A stretch of DNA of 35,616 nt, taken from Bacteroidia bacterium (GTDB lineage: Bacteria > Bacteroidota > Bacteroidia > Flavobacteriales > Flavobacteriaceae). The stretch is taken from assembly GCA_030430615.1 (NCBI GenBank), contig JAUIKV010000002.1:1-35616 (forward strand), in the 5' to 3' direction. The notes under the pieces were generated by a model. It was not told the origin of the DNA. It saw nothing but the letters and a program-made list of their open reading frames with translations, and did not search any database. A program made the position numbers and the translations under genes. This document shows, in pieces, positions 17,541-27,676 of the stretch (position 1 is its first letter; the number at the start of each line of letters is the position of its first letter).

Positions 17541-19214
17541 ATGAAATCTCCAAAGCGTCTATTTCTCTTTTTTCTCCTTTTGTTCTTTGTTGTCAACCTC
17601 TTGCAAAGCGCATATACCGGACTGCTGGAGGATGAAGCTTATTATTGGGTCTGGTCGAATCACCTCGCCTGGGGCTATTTCGATCATCCACCGCTTGTCG
17701 CTCTTTTTATTTGGCTTGGAAGCCTTGTTTTTGAAGGCGAGCTGGGCGTTCGTTTAATGAGCGCTTTCAGTTTCACCCTGGTGCTCTGGTTCATGTGGAA
17801 AACAATTGAAGAGCCAGGCAAAGAACAACATGTGAGGCTGTTCTTCATTCTTGTGATTTCTCTTGTATTGATACAGGTTTACGGTTTTATCAGCACTCCC
17901 GATACTCCTTTGCTGCTTTCTACCGCGGTTTTCTTTTATCTGTACAAGCGATTTCTTCAGGACGATACGCTGAAAGAGAGCCTTCTGCTGGGGTTTTCCA
18001 TGGCCGCCCTACTTTACAGCAAATATCATGGGGTCCTGATTATTGGGTTTGTCGTGTTGTCCAATCTCAGGATGCTTTTGAACCCCAGGTTTTGGATCGC
18101 TGCTTTTTTTGGATTTGTGCTATTTATACCTCACCTGGTCTGGCAGTATGAAAATGGTTTTCCTTCCTTTGTTTACCATCTCAAAGACAGGGCCTACAAG
18201 CCCTATGAGCTCGGCTTCACCCTGAATCATCTTCTCAATGTCATCGTCGTTGCTGGAATTACATTTCCCGTTATTTATGCTGCTTTTTGGAAGAAAAAGG
18301 CAAAAAACCTGCTCGAAAGGTCCTTTAAATTCTCTGTTTATGGTTTTGTCCTGTTTTTCCTTCTGACCTCCTTCAGGTCTCAGCCTCAGGCCCAATGGCT
18401 GGCTGCCATGCTGATCCCATTGGGGATATTCATCTTCCCGTATTTTATCCATAACGAAGGGGCAAGAAAATGGTTGTATCGATTGGGTCTGGCTCAATTG
18501 GGTTTGGTTGTAATTGCCCGAATTCTACTAGCGGTTCCCGCTGCTTCTCCAGTAGTCCTGGAGCCCCATTGGGCTGATCTGTGGGTTCCCGCGGTAAAGG
18601 AAAAAACCAACAGTTTGCCACTTGTGTTTGTAAACTCGTACCAAAATGCCTCCATATATAAATTCTACACAGGCATTGACACGCATTCTTATGGAATACC
18701 CAGAGGAAGAAAGAGTCAGTATGCCTTGCTTGGCACCGAAGAAGCTATTCAGGGGCGATCCGTACATGCAATAGGTAAACAATTGACCGAGCATTCCTTT
18801 TTGATCCGCAAGATGGATCAGGACCTATATGGTTATGCTATTGACCCTTTCAGGAGCTTCCAGAACATCCAATGCATAATCGAGCTGGAATCCCTTGAGA
18901 TGAGACCCGGTCAGGACGTCCGAATTCCTTTCAAGCTCATCAATACATATGATATGACCCTGAATTTTGAAAGTATCAGACTAATGGGGGTCTTCCAAAA
19001 CCGAAAAAAAATTGTTCTCGAAGAATTTGAACTTGGTTTTCCTGATCTAAAAAGTATGAAAGCTAAGGAAACGCTCGAACTGGAGGCGGTTTTCAGAGTC
19101 CCTGACACGCTGCAGAAACCCGGGGTCACATTCAGGGTTGGAGCCTCTTTCAATAATCTGCCGGCTGGAATCCAAGGAAATAAAGTTTTAGTAAATTTCG
19201 TGCCGAGTAAATAA
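17541..19214 (+). CDS. ArnT/PMT-like membrane glycosyltransferase (GT39/GT83-type)
   Basis: 557 aa multi-TM; LLEDEAYYWVWSNHLAWGYFDHPPLVALFI typical of ArnT/PMT_2. Confidence 0.88.
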   Translation: MKSPKRLFLFFLLLFFVVNLLQSAYTGLLEDEAYYWVWSNHLAWGYFDHPPLVALFIWLGSLVFEGELGVRLMSAFSFTLVLWFMWKTIEEPGKEQHVRLFFILVISLVLIQVYGFISTPDTPLLLSTAVFFYLYKRFLQDDTLKESLLLGFSMAALLYSKYHGVLIIGFVVLSNLRMLLNPRFWIAAFFGFVLFIPHLVWQYENGFPSFVYHLKDRAYKPYELGFTLNHLLNVIVVAGITFPVIYAAFWKKKAKNLLERSFKFSVYGFVLFFLLTSFRSQPQAQWLAAMLIPLGIFIFPYFIHNEGARKWLYRLGLAQLGLVVIARILLAVPAASPVVLEPHWADLWVPAVKEKTNSLPLVFVNSYQNASIYKFYTGIDTHSYGIPRGRKSQYALLGTEEAIQGRSVHAIGKQLTEHSFLIRKMDQDLYGYAIDPFRSFQNIQCIIELESLEMRPGQDVRIPFKLINTYDMTLNFESIRLMGVFQNRKKIVLEEFELGFPDLKSMKAKETLELEAVFRVPDTLQKPGVTFRVGASFNNLPAGIQGNKVLVNFVPSK

Positions 19215-19256
19215 GGCAAAACCAATCAATGAGAACATTTGTAAACTTCCGGTTCA

Positions 19257-19919
19257 ATGTTTGAGGGTCTCGAACGCATATCGTCTACGAGCGACTGGGT
19301 GACGGTTTTTTTCGTCGTTGTACTTATTTTGATCGCTGTGATTCAATATAATTTCAGCGAGAGATTCTCAAAACTTTTCTCTCTGGTTTATTCAGATAAA
19401 TACTACACTGATTTTATCAAAACCCGCCCTCTTAATTTCAATATATTCCATCTTATCTTCTTTTTTGTCATTCTTTTTAACATTTCAATGCTCATTTTTT
19501 TCGTTTTCAGGGCCTATCAACCATCTTTTTACGACAATGAGCTGAACTTCTTTCTGACCATTAATGCGGCAGTCATATCGTTTGTTGCAATTCGATATAT
19601 GACTGGGAGAATGATAGCAGGAATGTTTAACCTATCTGAAGAACAATCGTATTTCACCTTTCTCAAAATCAGTAATTTGTGTTTGATTTCAATACTCATT
19701 TTTCCTTTGTTGATTTTGAGCAACTACAGCGCGGGCTTATTTCATAAGTTTTTGATAACTTTCACAATAACAGCGGCTTTGGCGATTACATTATTTCGTT
19801 ACTTTGTAGTAATCAAAAATGAAAAGCTGGGCTTTAACAACTTGTTTTATTTATTTTTGTATCTTTGCGCCCTTGAATTGTCCCCCTTGATAGTTGTTTA
19901 TAAGTTGTTTGTTGATTAA
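19257..19919 (+). CDS. DUF4271-like membrane protein
   Basis: 220 aa multi-TM protein directly upstream of hemD, as commonly seen in Bacteroidetes. Confidence 0.75.
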   Translation: MFEGLERISSTSDWVTVFFVVVLILIAVIQYNFSERFSKLFSLVYSDKYYTDFIKTRPLNFNIFHLIFFFVILFNISMLIFFVFRAYQPSFYDNELNFFLTINAAVISFVAIRYMTGRMIAGMFNLSEEQSYFTFLKISNLCLISILIFPLLILSNYSAGLFHKFLITFTITAALAITLFRYFVVIKNEKLGFNNLFYLFLYLCALELSPLIVVYKLFVD

Positions 19920-19930
19920 CAAAAAATGAT

Positions 19931-20674
19931 ATGAGAGTAAAGACTATTCTAGTTTCGCAGCCTGCGCCCAAGGCCAAACAATCTCCTTACTTCGACTTGA
20001 TGAGCAAACAAAAAGTGAAAATCGACTTCCGGTCTTTCATTCACGTTGAAGGAGAAACTTCCAGAAGCGTCAGAAATCAGAAAATTGACTTTTTAGAATA
20101 CACAGCAGTCATCTTCACGAGCAGAAATGCCGTGGATCATTACTTTAGGCTGGCTGATGAAATGCGTGTGAACATTCCAGACGACATGAAGTATTTCTGT
20201 CTTTCTGAGGCCGTTGCGTTCTATCTTCAGAAGTACGTGGTATACCGCAAAAGAAAAATCTATGTTGGTGTTCGGACATTCGACGAACTCATGCCAATCA
20301 TCAAGAAGCACAAGAACGAAAAGTTTCTGCTTCCTAGCTCAGACAAAGTCAAAGAGACCATGATCGACAAAATGGACAGCCTCAATGTCGAGTGGAAAAG
20401 AGCAATCCTTTTTAGAACGGTTATCAGCGACCTGTCGGACCTGGAAAACGTTTTTTACGACGTCCTGGTTTTCTTTAGTCCAAGTGGAATCCAATCACTG
20501 TTCCACAATTTTCCAGAATTCAAACAAAATAATACGCGCATCGCGGTCTTTGGCAATTCGACAGTCAGAGCTGCTGAGGAAGCGGGTCTTAAAATCGACA
20601 TTGCCGCTCCATCCGAGGAAACGCCATCGATGACTATGGCTCTTGAAAAGTACATCAAGACAGTGAACAAATAA
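19931..20674 (+). CDS. hemD: Uroporphyrinogen-III synthase
   Basis: 247 aa; TILVSQPAP...YTAVIFTSRNAVDHYF...DVLVFFSPSGIQSLF...IAVFGNSTVRAAEEAGL. Confidence 0.85.
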   Translation: MRVKTILVSQPAPKAKQSPYFDLMSKQKVKIDFRSFIHVEGETSRSVRNQKIDFLEYTAVIFTSRNAVDHYFRLADEMRVNIPDDMKYFCLSEAVAFYLQKYVVYRKRKIYVGVRTFDELMPIIKKHKNEKFLLPSSDKVKETMIDKMDSLNVEWKRAILFRTVISDLSDLENVFYDVLVFFSPSGIQSLFHNFPEFKQNNTRIAVFGNSTVRAAEEAGLKIDIAAPSEETPSMTMALEKYIKTVNK

Positions 20675-20700
20675 AAAAAGCGCCAATTGGCGCTTTTTTT
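20674..20700. terminator. Bidirectional Rho-independent terminator between convergent hemD and recA
   Basis: aaaaaaGCGCCAATTGGCGCtttttttt; perfect palindromic stem with A and T tracts. Confidence 0.88.
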
Positions 20701-20715
20701 TGTTTGAAACGTTGT

Positions 20716-21720
20716 TTAACTCTCTTTGATAACCTCGATTATCTTTGCCTCAAGCTCTTCGGCTAATTCCGGATTATCTTCGATCAATGACTTTACGGCA
20801 TCTCGGCCCTGACCCAGTTTGGTTTCTCCATAGCTGAACCAGGAACCACTTTTTTTGATGATCCCGTGATCGACACCGAAATCCAGGATTTCTCCAATTT
20901 TAGAAACGCCTTCTCCGTACATAATGTCAAATTCAGTGGTTTGGAACGGAGGAGCCACCTTGTTTTTGACAACTTTGACCTTCGCCCGATTTCCCATGAC
21001 GCGGTCACCGTCTTTTATCTGGGTCTTGCGACGAATATCCAAACGAACAGATGCATAGAATTTTAGAGCATTTCCACCCGTTGTGGTTTCGGGATTGCCA
21101 AACATCACTCCGATCTTCTCACGCAACTGATTTATGAAGATCACCGTGCAATTCGTTTTATTGATTGTTCCAGTCAATTTTCTCAATGCCTGTGACATCA
21201 GTCGAGCGTGCAATCCCATTTTGGAATCCCCCATCTCTCCTTCAATCTCGCTTTTAGGAGTAAGCGCCGCGACGGAGTCAATAATCACGATATCAACGGC
21301 ACCGGAACTTATCAAGTTGTCCGCTATTTCAAGCGCTTGCTCTCCATAATCAGGCTGGGAAATGATCAGGTTGTCGATGTCTACTCCCAATTTTTCAGCG
21401 TAAAAGCGATCAAATGCGTGCTCAGCATCTATAAATGCCGCAATTCCTCCAGCTTTTTGAGCCTCAGCCATGGCGTGTAATGCCAGAGTCGTTTTACCCG
21501 ATGATTCAGGACCGTAGATCTCGATCACCCGACCGCGAGGATATCCTCCTACTCCCAGGGCTAAATCGAGCCCGAGTGAACCTGATGGAATGACTTCAAT
21601 ATTTTCTGAAGCAACATCTCCCATTTTCATAACCGAGCCCTTTCCATAGGTCTTGTCAAGTTTGTCGAGAGTCAGCTGCAGAGCCTTCAATTTCGCTAAT
21701 TTTTCTTTGTCTTCTGCCAT
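20716..21720 (-). CDS. recA: Recombinase A
   Basis: 334 aa; [66 protein letters not shown]. Confidence 0.98.
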   Translation of the reverse strand: MAEDKEKLAKLKALQLTLDKLDKTYGKGSVMKMGDVASENIEVIPSGSLGLDLALGVGGYPRGRVIEIYGPESSGKTTLALHAMAEAQKAGGIAAFIDAEHAFDRFYAEKLGVDIDNLIISQPDYGEQALEIADNLISSGAVDIVIIDSVAALTPKSEIEGEMGDSKMGLHARLMSQALRKLTGTINKTNCTVIFINQLREKIGVMFGNPETTTGGNALKFYASVRLDIRRKTQIKDGDRVMGNRAKVKVVKNKVAPPFQTTEFDIMYGEGVSKIGEILDFGVDHGIIKKSGSWFSYGETKLGQGRDAVKSLIEDNPELAEELEAKIIEVIKES

Positions 21721-21878
21721 AGTTTAATACTGAATTTCTAGAATTTTTCTTTAAGGTAAAGGAGAAGCTAAAATAACTATTTTTAACTCTATTGAATGCT
21801 ATTGAATACATTCTTATCAACAACTCCGGAGGATCACACTGAGCGCAGCGTTTCCTAAATATTAATCTATTTAACTCC

Positions 21879-22334
21879 CTAAAGTAAACCCGGCCTGCGC
21901 ATCATGTACACATGGGGAATGCCATCCTCGATATACTCCTCTTCGGTGTTGGTGAAACCCAACTTCTCATAGAACTGAACCAGGTATTTTTGCGCGCCTA
22001 TTTTGATCTCCGAATCGCCAAACAAGACTTTCATCTTTTCAATCGTTCCCAGCATCAGGGCGTAACCGGTGCCGTCTCCACGATGCTTCGAATCAACCAC
22101 TACCCTTCCCACAGCAGGTTGTTCATAATAATCACCAGGTGCGAAAATGCGAGTGTATGCAACGATTTTCCCTTCATTGTTTTGACCGAAGAAATGATAC
22201 GCTAAGCGATCTTTTCCATCGAGTTCAGGGTAAGGGCAATTTTGCTCAACTACAAAAACATTGATCCGAAGTTGAATGATGTCGTGCAACTCGTCAATTG
22301 TCAGCTCTTTGAAAGTTTTGAGGGTCCATGTCAT
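21879..22334 (-). CDS. GNAT family N-acetyltransferase (ElaA-like)
   Basis: MTWTLKTFKELTIDELHDIIQLRINVFVVEQNCPYPELDGKDRLAYH; start 22334 (or 22349) removes overlap with the upstream CDF gene. Confidence 0.88.
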   Translation of the reverse strand: MTWTLKTFKELTIDELHDIIQLRINVFVVEQNCPYPELDGKDRLAYHFFGQNNEGKIVAYTRIFAPGDYYEQPAVGRVVVDSKHRGDGTGYALMLGTIEKMKVLFGDSEIKIGAQKYLVQFYEKLGFTNTEEEYIEDGIPHVYMMRRPGLL

Positions 22335-22359
22335 AGTTCTGTTCTGCATAAAAATCACG

Positions 22360-23268
22360 TCAGTCTTGAATGATGAAACTCTTGTGATCGTCTCGATCAT
22401 ATTCGGGTTGCAGATTCGCATGCCTGATATCGAACTTCTCGGCGAGAATTTGTTCCACTCGTTTACAAATTAAATCAAACTCGGATAACTTGATGTCTTC
22501 CTTAAACTCAATATGGGCCTCAAAATGAATGTCCTTGTCATTGAGGTGCCAAACGTGAACGTGGTGAATATTCTCTATCTCATTGATGATGAGAATTTCC
22601 TTTTGAATGTCTTCGATATTGATGTTTTCAGGGGCAAACAACATCAGAATTTTCAGCGAGTCAAGAAATATTTGCCAACCCATGAATAAAAGGTATACTG
22701 AAATCACCATTGTCAGGATCGCATCCAACCAGTAAATTCCATAAAATTTCATCAGTATGCCCCCAACCAATACAGCAACAGAGGTTAAAAAATCAGATAT
22801 AAGATGCAAATAGGCAGCCCTCATATTGATGTTGTGATCTGCGTCTTTTTTGAGAAGCAAAACACTTATCCCATTTCCCGCTATGGCAATCAAAGCCAGC
22901 CAGATCACGATTTCGCTCATTATTTCCTGGGGCTCAGACAGTCGCTTAACTGCCTCAATTGCCAGGAAAATAGCGATTGCAATGAGAGCTGCCGAATTAA
23001 TGAAAGCGGCAATAATCTCTGCTCGTTTAAAACCATAAGTTTGATACTGAGTTTGTTTTTTCTTATTGCTGAGAAAATTGGCCCCATAACTTATAATCAA
23101 TGACAGAACATCGGAAAGGTTGTGAACAGCATCCGAAATCAAGGCCAGACTTCCGGAAATCACTCCGCCAACGATTTGGGAAATCGTTATGAGAATGTTC
23201 AGAAATATGGAAAACAACAGTCTATTACCCGAAAGAGTATCGTGATCATGTGAGTGGTTGTGCCCCAT
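22360..23268 (-). CDS. Cation diffusion facilitator family transporter (CzcD-like)
   Basis: 302 aa; MGHNHSHDHD, SLALISDAVHNLSDVLSLIISYGA, HVWHLNDKDIHFEAHIEF. Confidence 0.93.
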   Translation of the reverse strand: MGHNHSHDHDTLSGNRLLFSIFLNILITISQIVGGVISGSLALISDAVHNLSDVLSLIISYGANFLSNKKKQTQYQTYGFKRAEIIAAFINSAALIAIAIFLAIEAVKRLSEPQEIMSEIVIWLALIAIAGNGISVLLLKKDADHNINMRAAYLHLISDFLTSVAVLVGGILMKFYGIYWLDAILTMVISVYLLFMGWQIFLDSLKILMLFAPENINIEDIQKEILIINEIENIHHVHVWHLNDKDIHFEAHIEFKEDIKLSEFDLICKRVEQILAEKFDIRHANLQPEYDRDDHKSFIIQD

Positions 23269-23277
23269 GGGATAGGC

Positions 23278-23715
23278 TTAACAGTTACTTGCCGGAATCT
23301 TGTCTATGCGCCTTTTATGACGACCTCCTTCAAAGTCGGTATTCAAGAATGTGTTTACGAATTGTAAAGCGTCATCCTGCGAGACAAATCGTGCCGGAAT
23401 ACTCAGAATATTTGCATCATTATGCTGACGAGCCAGTGCAACCAGCTCATCATTCCAGCAAAGCGCAGCTCTGATGTTTTTGTGGTGATTTGCCGTCATC
23501 GCAGCTCCGTTTCCACTGCCACATAGTATGATTCCAAGATCTGCCTCACCTGATTCCACAGCATCCGCTACCGGGTGAATCGCATCTGGATAATCCATGC
23601 TCGCATCCTCATCCGTACCAAAATTTAAAACTTCAATACCTTGATTTTTAAGTAGTTTTACGATTTCAAACTTATAAGAAGTTCCTGCATGGTCATTTCC
23701 GATAGCTACAGTCAT
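23278..23715 (-). CDS. rpiB: Ribose 5-phosphate isomerase B
   Basis: 145 aa; IGNDHAGTSYKFEI, GIILCGSGNGAAMTANHHKNIRAALCWN. Confidence 0.95.
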   Translation of the reverse strand: MTVAIGNDHAGTSYKFEIVKLLKNQGIEVLNFGTDEDASMDYPDAIHPVADAVESGEADLGIILCGSGNGAAMTANHHKNIRAALCWNDELVALARQHNDANILSIPARFVSQDDALQFVNTFLNTDFEGGRHKRRIDKIPASNC

Positions 23716-24235
23716 GGTGAGTCTTTTTTACAAAATTACATTTATTAAAGAAATAAACACAATAATAGACGATTGTTAATTCAAAACCATATATCCCTGA
23801 ATTTTAATTCCTTATTTATTCATTCAATTGTTAATTAAAACAACATCAAAACTGACAAAAAAATTTTGCAGATTCAGAATAAAAGACCATTTGAAAATAA
23901 TAATGACTTGAACAAATATTCTTGTTGATTATTTATTCGAAATTATCCACAGTTTTTCTTAGGTTAATAACACATTCTTTAAAGAAATTTATACCCAAAA
24001 GTTAGTTAAAATGGATGTTAACAGAGTGTGAATATCCAGAATCATAATGATGATAATAAGAGGGTTACAGTATTTGTAAGTGTTAACAATTATTCAAAAC
24101 TGATATATCAAAATTTCAACAGGAAAAATTGTTCCATAAATTAACATACTATAATACCATACCATACGACTTTAAAAATTATTTAAAAAAAATATAAATA
24201 TGATATACGTGTTGATAAGAAAGAGAAATCCGTTT
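23716..24235. other. AT-rich divergent intergenic region, candidate replication origin (oriC)
   Basis: Perfect DnaA box TTATCCACA at 23943-23951 (+), one-mismatch box TTATCAACA (as TGTTGATAA) at 24210-24218 (-), A/T-only-like stretch at about 24168-24200, flanking genes diverge (rpiB -, rnr +). Confidence 0.45.
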
Positions 24236-24400
24236 TTAAACTTCAACGGATTCAGCAGTTAAGTGAATAATTGAGGCAGTGCTATCAACCTGGGAAGTTT
24301 CAACTTTTTTGAAGGTGTAGTCAATGCTCTTCTTTGTAATGAAAAGACTGATCGCGAAGATTACGGCGCAAAGAATAATTATTTTATAAATTGCCTTCAT
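24236..24400 (-). CDS. Small hypothetical single-TM protein (54 aa)
   Basis: Reverse ORF not in the track: MKAIYKIIILCAVIFAISLFITKKSIDYTFKKVETSQVDSTASIIHLTAESVEV; N-terminal TM, soluble tail. Confidence 0.5.
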   Translation of the reverse strand: MKAIYKIIILCAVIFAISLFITKKSIDYTFKKVETSQVDSTASIIHLTAESVEV

Positions 24401-24543
24401 ATACAGTAAAGACGAAATAAATCTTAAAACGTTACAAAAATGTTAAAGAATTATTTTCCAGGGTATATACAGGGATACGAATTCAACGAAATAACATCGA
24501 AATTGGATAAATTATGAGTAATTTGCACGATTAAACAAACTCG

Positions 24544-26697
24544 ATGGGCAGGCAAAGAAAATCCAAAATAAAAAAGAAGGGAAATACAATTAAAAATCTG
24601 AATCAGAGAATTTTACAGGTTTTCTACAATAACCCAAATAAGAATTTCAACCACAAACAAATAGCTGCAAAGCTCGATATTCAGGACTCCGATGGAAGAA
24701 ACCAGATCATCAGATCCCTGAAAGAAATGGAAGCTGCAGATCGGCTTGATGAAGTAACGCGTGGAAAGTACGTTCTTGTCAAGCAAACTCATTATCACGA
24801 GGGAATTGTCGATATAACCGCACGCGGCAATGCTTACGTGGTTTGCGATGATCTTGAGCATGACGTTTATGTACCTTCCCGAAATCTGAATCATGCCCTG
24901 AACAAAGACCTGGTAAGGGTTTATGTTTATAAAAGGAGAAAAAACAGCAAGCTGGAAGGGGATATTGTAGCTATTCTGGAACGTTCAAAATATGAATACG
25001 TCGGTGTACTTCAAAAGAATAACGACTATGGCTTTGTAGTTCCAGATGATCCGAAGATGTATTCTGACATTTTCATCGGTCCCGAGAATCTGTTGGAGGC
25101 CAAGGACGGGGATAAGGTTTTGGCTAAGCTGACGGATTGGCCGCAAAAGTCGAAGAATCCTTTTGGAGAAATACTGAAAGTTCTCGGGAAACCGGGAGAT
25201 CATGATACAGAGATACACTCGATTCTTGTGGAATACGGTCTTCCGTATACGTTTCCTGATCATGTAGAAGAGTTCGCTTCGAGCATTCCCATCGAGATCA
25301 GTGAAGAAGAGGTTAGCAAAAGAAGGGACATGCGCAAGGATCTGACTTTTACGATTGACCCAACTGATGCCAAAGATTTTGACGACGCCCTTTCTTTTAA
25401 GGTTTTAAAAAATGGGAATTTTGAAGTTGGCGTCCATATTGCTGATGTTTCCCATTACGTAAAAGAGAATACGGTGTTGGAGGATGAAGCCTTCCAGCGT
25501 GCGACATCGGTGTATCTGGTCGATAGGGTAGTTCCGATGCTCCCTGAAATTCTCTCTAATAACGTTTGTTCACTAAGACCCAATGAAGAAAAGCTCACCT
25601 TTTCTGCCGTGTTTGAAATGAATCAAAAAGGTGATGTCGTTAATTCATGGTACGGAAGAACTGTCATTTATTCAGATCAAAGATTCACTTATGATCAGGC
25701 GCAGCAGATTATAACTGGAGAGTCTTTACATCAGAATGAAGCACTTAATTTTGCGATAAAGACACTCGATTCACTTGCTAAGAGGATGAGGAAAAGACGA
25801 ATGAGTCATGGTGCAATTTCTTTTGATAAGACTGAAGTGAAATTCAAGTTGGATGAGAACGCGAATCCTATTGGAGTTTTTGTCAAGGAATCGAGGGATG
25901 CCAACAAATTGATTGAAGAATTCATGCTCCTGGCAAATCGAAAAGTTGCAGAATTCATCGGGAAAAAGAAAAAAACATTTGTTTACAGGGTTCATGACGA
26001 GCCAGACATAGACAAACTGGCGGCACTTCAAGGGGTGATCACCAAGTTTGGATACAGAATTGACACCCGCTCCAGGGACACTACTTCGCAATCTTTGAAC
26101 AAGCTTCTGGCTGACGTACACGGCAAACCGGAATCGAATATGATTGAAACCCTGGCGATTCGCTCGATGAGCAAAGCTGTGTATACTACAGAGAACATTG
26201 GTCACTACGGTCTTGCTTTCGATTATTATACGCATTTCACATCTCCTATCCGGAGATATCCCGATGTCATGGCACATCGGCTTCTTCAGCATTACCTGGA
26301 CGGTGGAAAATCAGTGAAAGCAGATAAATACGAAGACAAATGCGATCACTCTTCCGAGCGCGAAATCATGGCGAGTAAGGCTGAAAGAGATTCAATCAAA
26401 TACATGCAGGTGAAATACATGCAGGATCATCCCGAACAGGAGTTTGAAGGTGTGATATCTGGTGTTACTGAATGGGGTATTTATGTAGAAATCATCGAGA
26501 ACAAGTGTGAGGGAATGGTCCGAATCAAGGACATTAGCAGTGATTATTTTATTTTCGACGAACGTCAATACGCTTTGATTGGTCAGGCCAAAAGAAAGAT
26601 GTATCAACTGGGGGATAAGGTTGTTGTGACGGTAAAGAACACGGATTTAGAGCGAAAACATCTGGATTTTAACCTGGTTGAAGACGACGAACTGTAA
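24544..26697 (+). CDS. rnr: Ribonuclease R
   Basis: 717 aa; TIDPTDAKDFDDALSF (RNB active site), HYGLAFDYYTHFTSPIRRYPDVMAHRLL, C-terminal S1 domain. Confidence 0.96.
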   Translation: MGRQRKSKIKKKGNTIKNLNQRILQVFYNNPNKNFNHKQIAAKLDIQDSDGRNQIIRSLKEMEAADRLDEVTRGKYVLVKQTHYHEGIVDITARGNAYVVCDDLEHDVYVPSRNLNHALNKDLVRVYVYKRRKNSKLEGDIVAILERSKYEYVGVLQKNNDYGFVVPDDPKMYSDIFIGPENLLEAKDGDKVLAKLTDWPQKSKNPFGEILKVLGKPGDHDTEIHSILVEYGLPYTFPDHVEEFASSIPIEISEEEVSKRRDMRKDLTFTIDPTDAKDFDDALSFKVLKNGNFEVGVHIADVSHYVKENTVLEDEAFQRATSVYLVDRVVPMLPEILSNNVCSLRPNEEKLTFSAVFEMNQKGDVVNSWYGRTVIYSDQRFTYDQAQQIITGESLHQNEALNFAIKTLDSLAKRMRKRRMSHGAISFDKTEVKFKLDENANPIGVFVKESRDANKLIEEFMLLANRKVAEFIGKKKKTFVYRVHDEPDIDKLAALQGVITKFGYRIDTRSRDTTSQSLNKLLADVHGKPESNMIETLAIRSMSKAVYTTENIGHYGLAFDYYTHFTSPIRRYPDVMAHRLLQHYLDGGKSVKADKYEDKCDHSSEREIMASKAERDSIKYMQVKYMQDHPEQEFEGVISGVTEWGIYVEIIENKCEGMVRIKDISSDYFIFDERQYALIGQAKRKMYQLGDKVVVTVKNTDLERKHLDFNLVEDDEL

Positions 26698-26746
26698 CAA
26701 ATGAAAAGGACTCTGGTCTAATGATTGAACAATTTAAATTGAAACG

Positions 26747-27412
26747 ATGAAGAAAGTATTAATTATGCTGTTGGTTACAACTGCAGCTTTTGCACAGGAC
26801 AGAATTGAAAAGAACCTTGGAGATTTTACTGAATTGAAAACCTACAGGGGTCTCCCGGTGGAGTTGATCAAATCAGATAATCCAAAATTGATTATCGAAG
26901 GGAATAAGGCCTCCTCGGTAACAGTGAAGAACGCCAATGGGGTTCTTAAGCTGAGTTTGAAAATTGAGAATACTTTCTCTTCGGATGAAGTCATGGTCTA
27001 TCTGCACTATAAGGATCCTGTTTCTGTGATTGACGGAAATGAAGGCTCTAATATTTATTCCAATGAGGTTATCGCGCAAGACAAAATAGTGGTGAGGGCG
27101 CAGGAAGGAGCACGAGTCAAGCTGGAACTGGACGTCAAAAACCTTGAAGTTGTAACTTCTACAGGAGGTTACGTCAATCTGAGTGGAAAGGCCGAAACCC
27201 AGGATGTGAAGGCGAATACAGGAGGTATTTACAAGGGTGCCATGTTGAAAACAGAACATACAAAGATCAATGCTGCTACAGGAGGAAATGCCGAGGTTTT
27301 TGCATCCAAAAGCGTAGATGCGAAAGCTTCAACCGCGGGAATAATTGAGATTAAAGGCGATCCCGAACAAGTGAGTCGGAAGGAGTCCACAGGTGGAAAT
27401 ATCAATGATTAA
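26747..27412 (+). CDS. GIN domain (DUF2807-like) secreted beta-helical protein
   Basis: 221 aa; signal peptide MKKVLIMLLVTTAAFAQ; repeating [S/N/A]TGG/STAG turns (TSTGGYVNLSG, NTGGIYKG, ATGGNAEV, STAGIIEI, STGGNIND). Confidence 0.82.
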   Translation: MKKVLIMLLVTTAAFAQDRIEKNLGDFTELKTYRGLPVELIKSDNPKLIIEGNKASSVTVKNANGVLKLSLKIENTFSSDEVMVYLHYKDPVSVIDGNEGSNIYSNEVIAQDKIVVRAQEGARVKLELDVKNLEVVTSTGGYVNLSGKAETQDVKANTGGIYKGAMLKTEHTKINAATGGNAEVFASKSVDAKASTAGIIEIKGDPEQVSRKESTGGNIND

Positions 27413-27463
27413 GACACAAAGTGTCGAATTTATTGCTAACTTTGTGCTTTAAATCAATGCGTA

Positions 27464-27658
27464 ATGATGTTACAGGCAATTTTTTTAGGTATGGTTGGCC
27501 CTTGGCAATGGATTATCATCGGTCTGGCCATTCTTTTGCTTTTCGGAGGAAGAAAGCTACCTGAATTGATGAAAGGGTTGGGAACGGGCATTAAAGAGTT
27601 TAAAAATGCTACCAACACCGAAGGTGATGAAAGCCCTAAAGCAGAAGAAAAGAAGTAA
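27464..27658 (+). CDS. tatA: Sec-independent protein translocase TatA/E-like
   Basis: 64 aa; PWQWIIIGLAILLLFGGRKLPELMKGLGTGIKEFKN. Confidence 0.92.
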   Translation: MMLQAIFLGMVGPWQWIIIGLAILLLFGGRKLPELMKGLGTGIKEFKNATNTEGDESPKAEEKK

Positions 27659-27676
27659 GTCTTCAAACGGAGATAT

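Noticed and set aside
21823-21850. CTCCGGAGGATCACACTGAGCGCAGCG, resembling interspersed CACTGAGCG-type repeats
   Set aside because: Only a partial single copy in the window; cannot be supported as a repeat without the rest of the genome.
27412-27426. GACAC-AAA-GTGTC mini hairpin after the GIN-domain gene
   Set aside because: Short 3-nt loop stem without a T tract; not convincing as a terminator.
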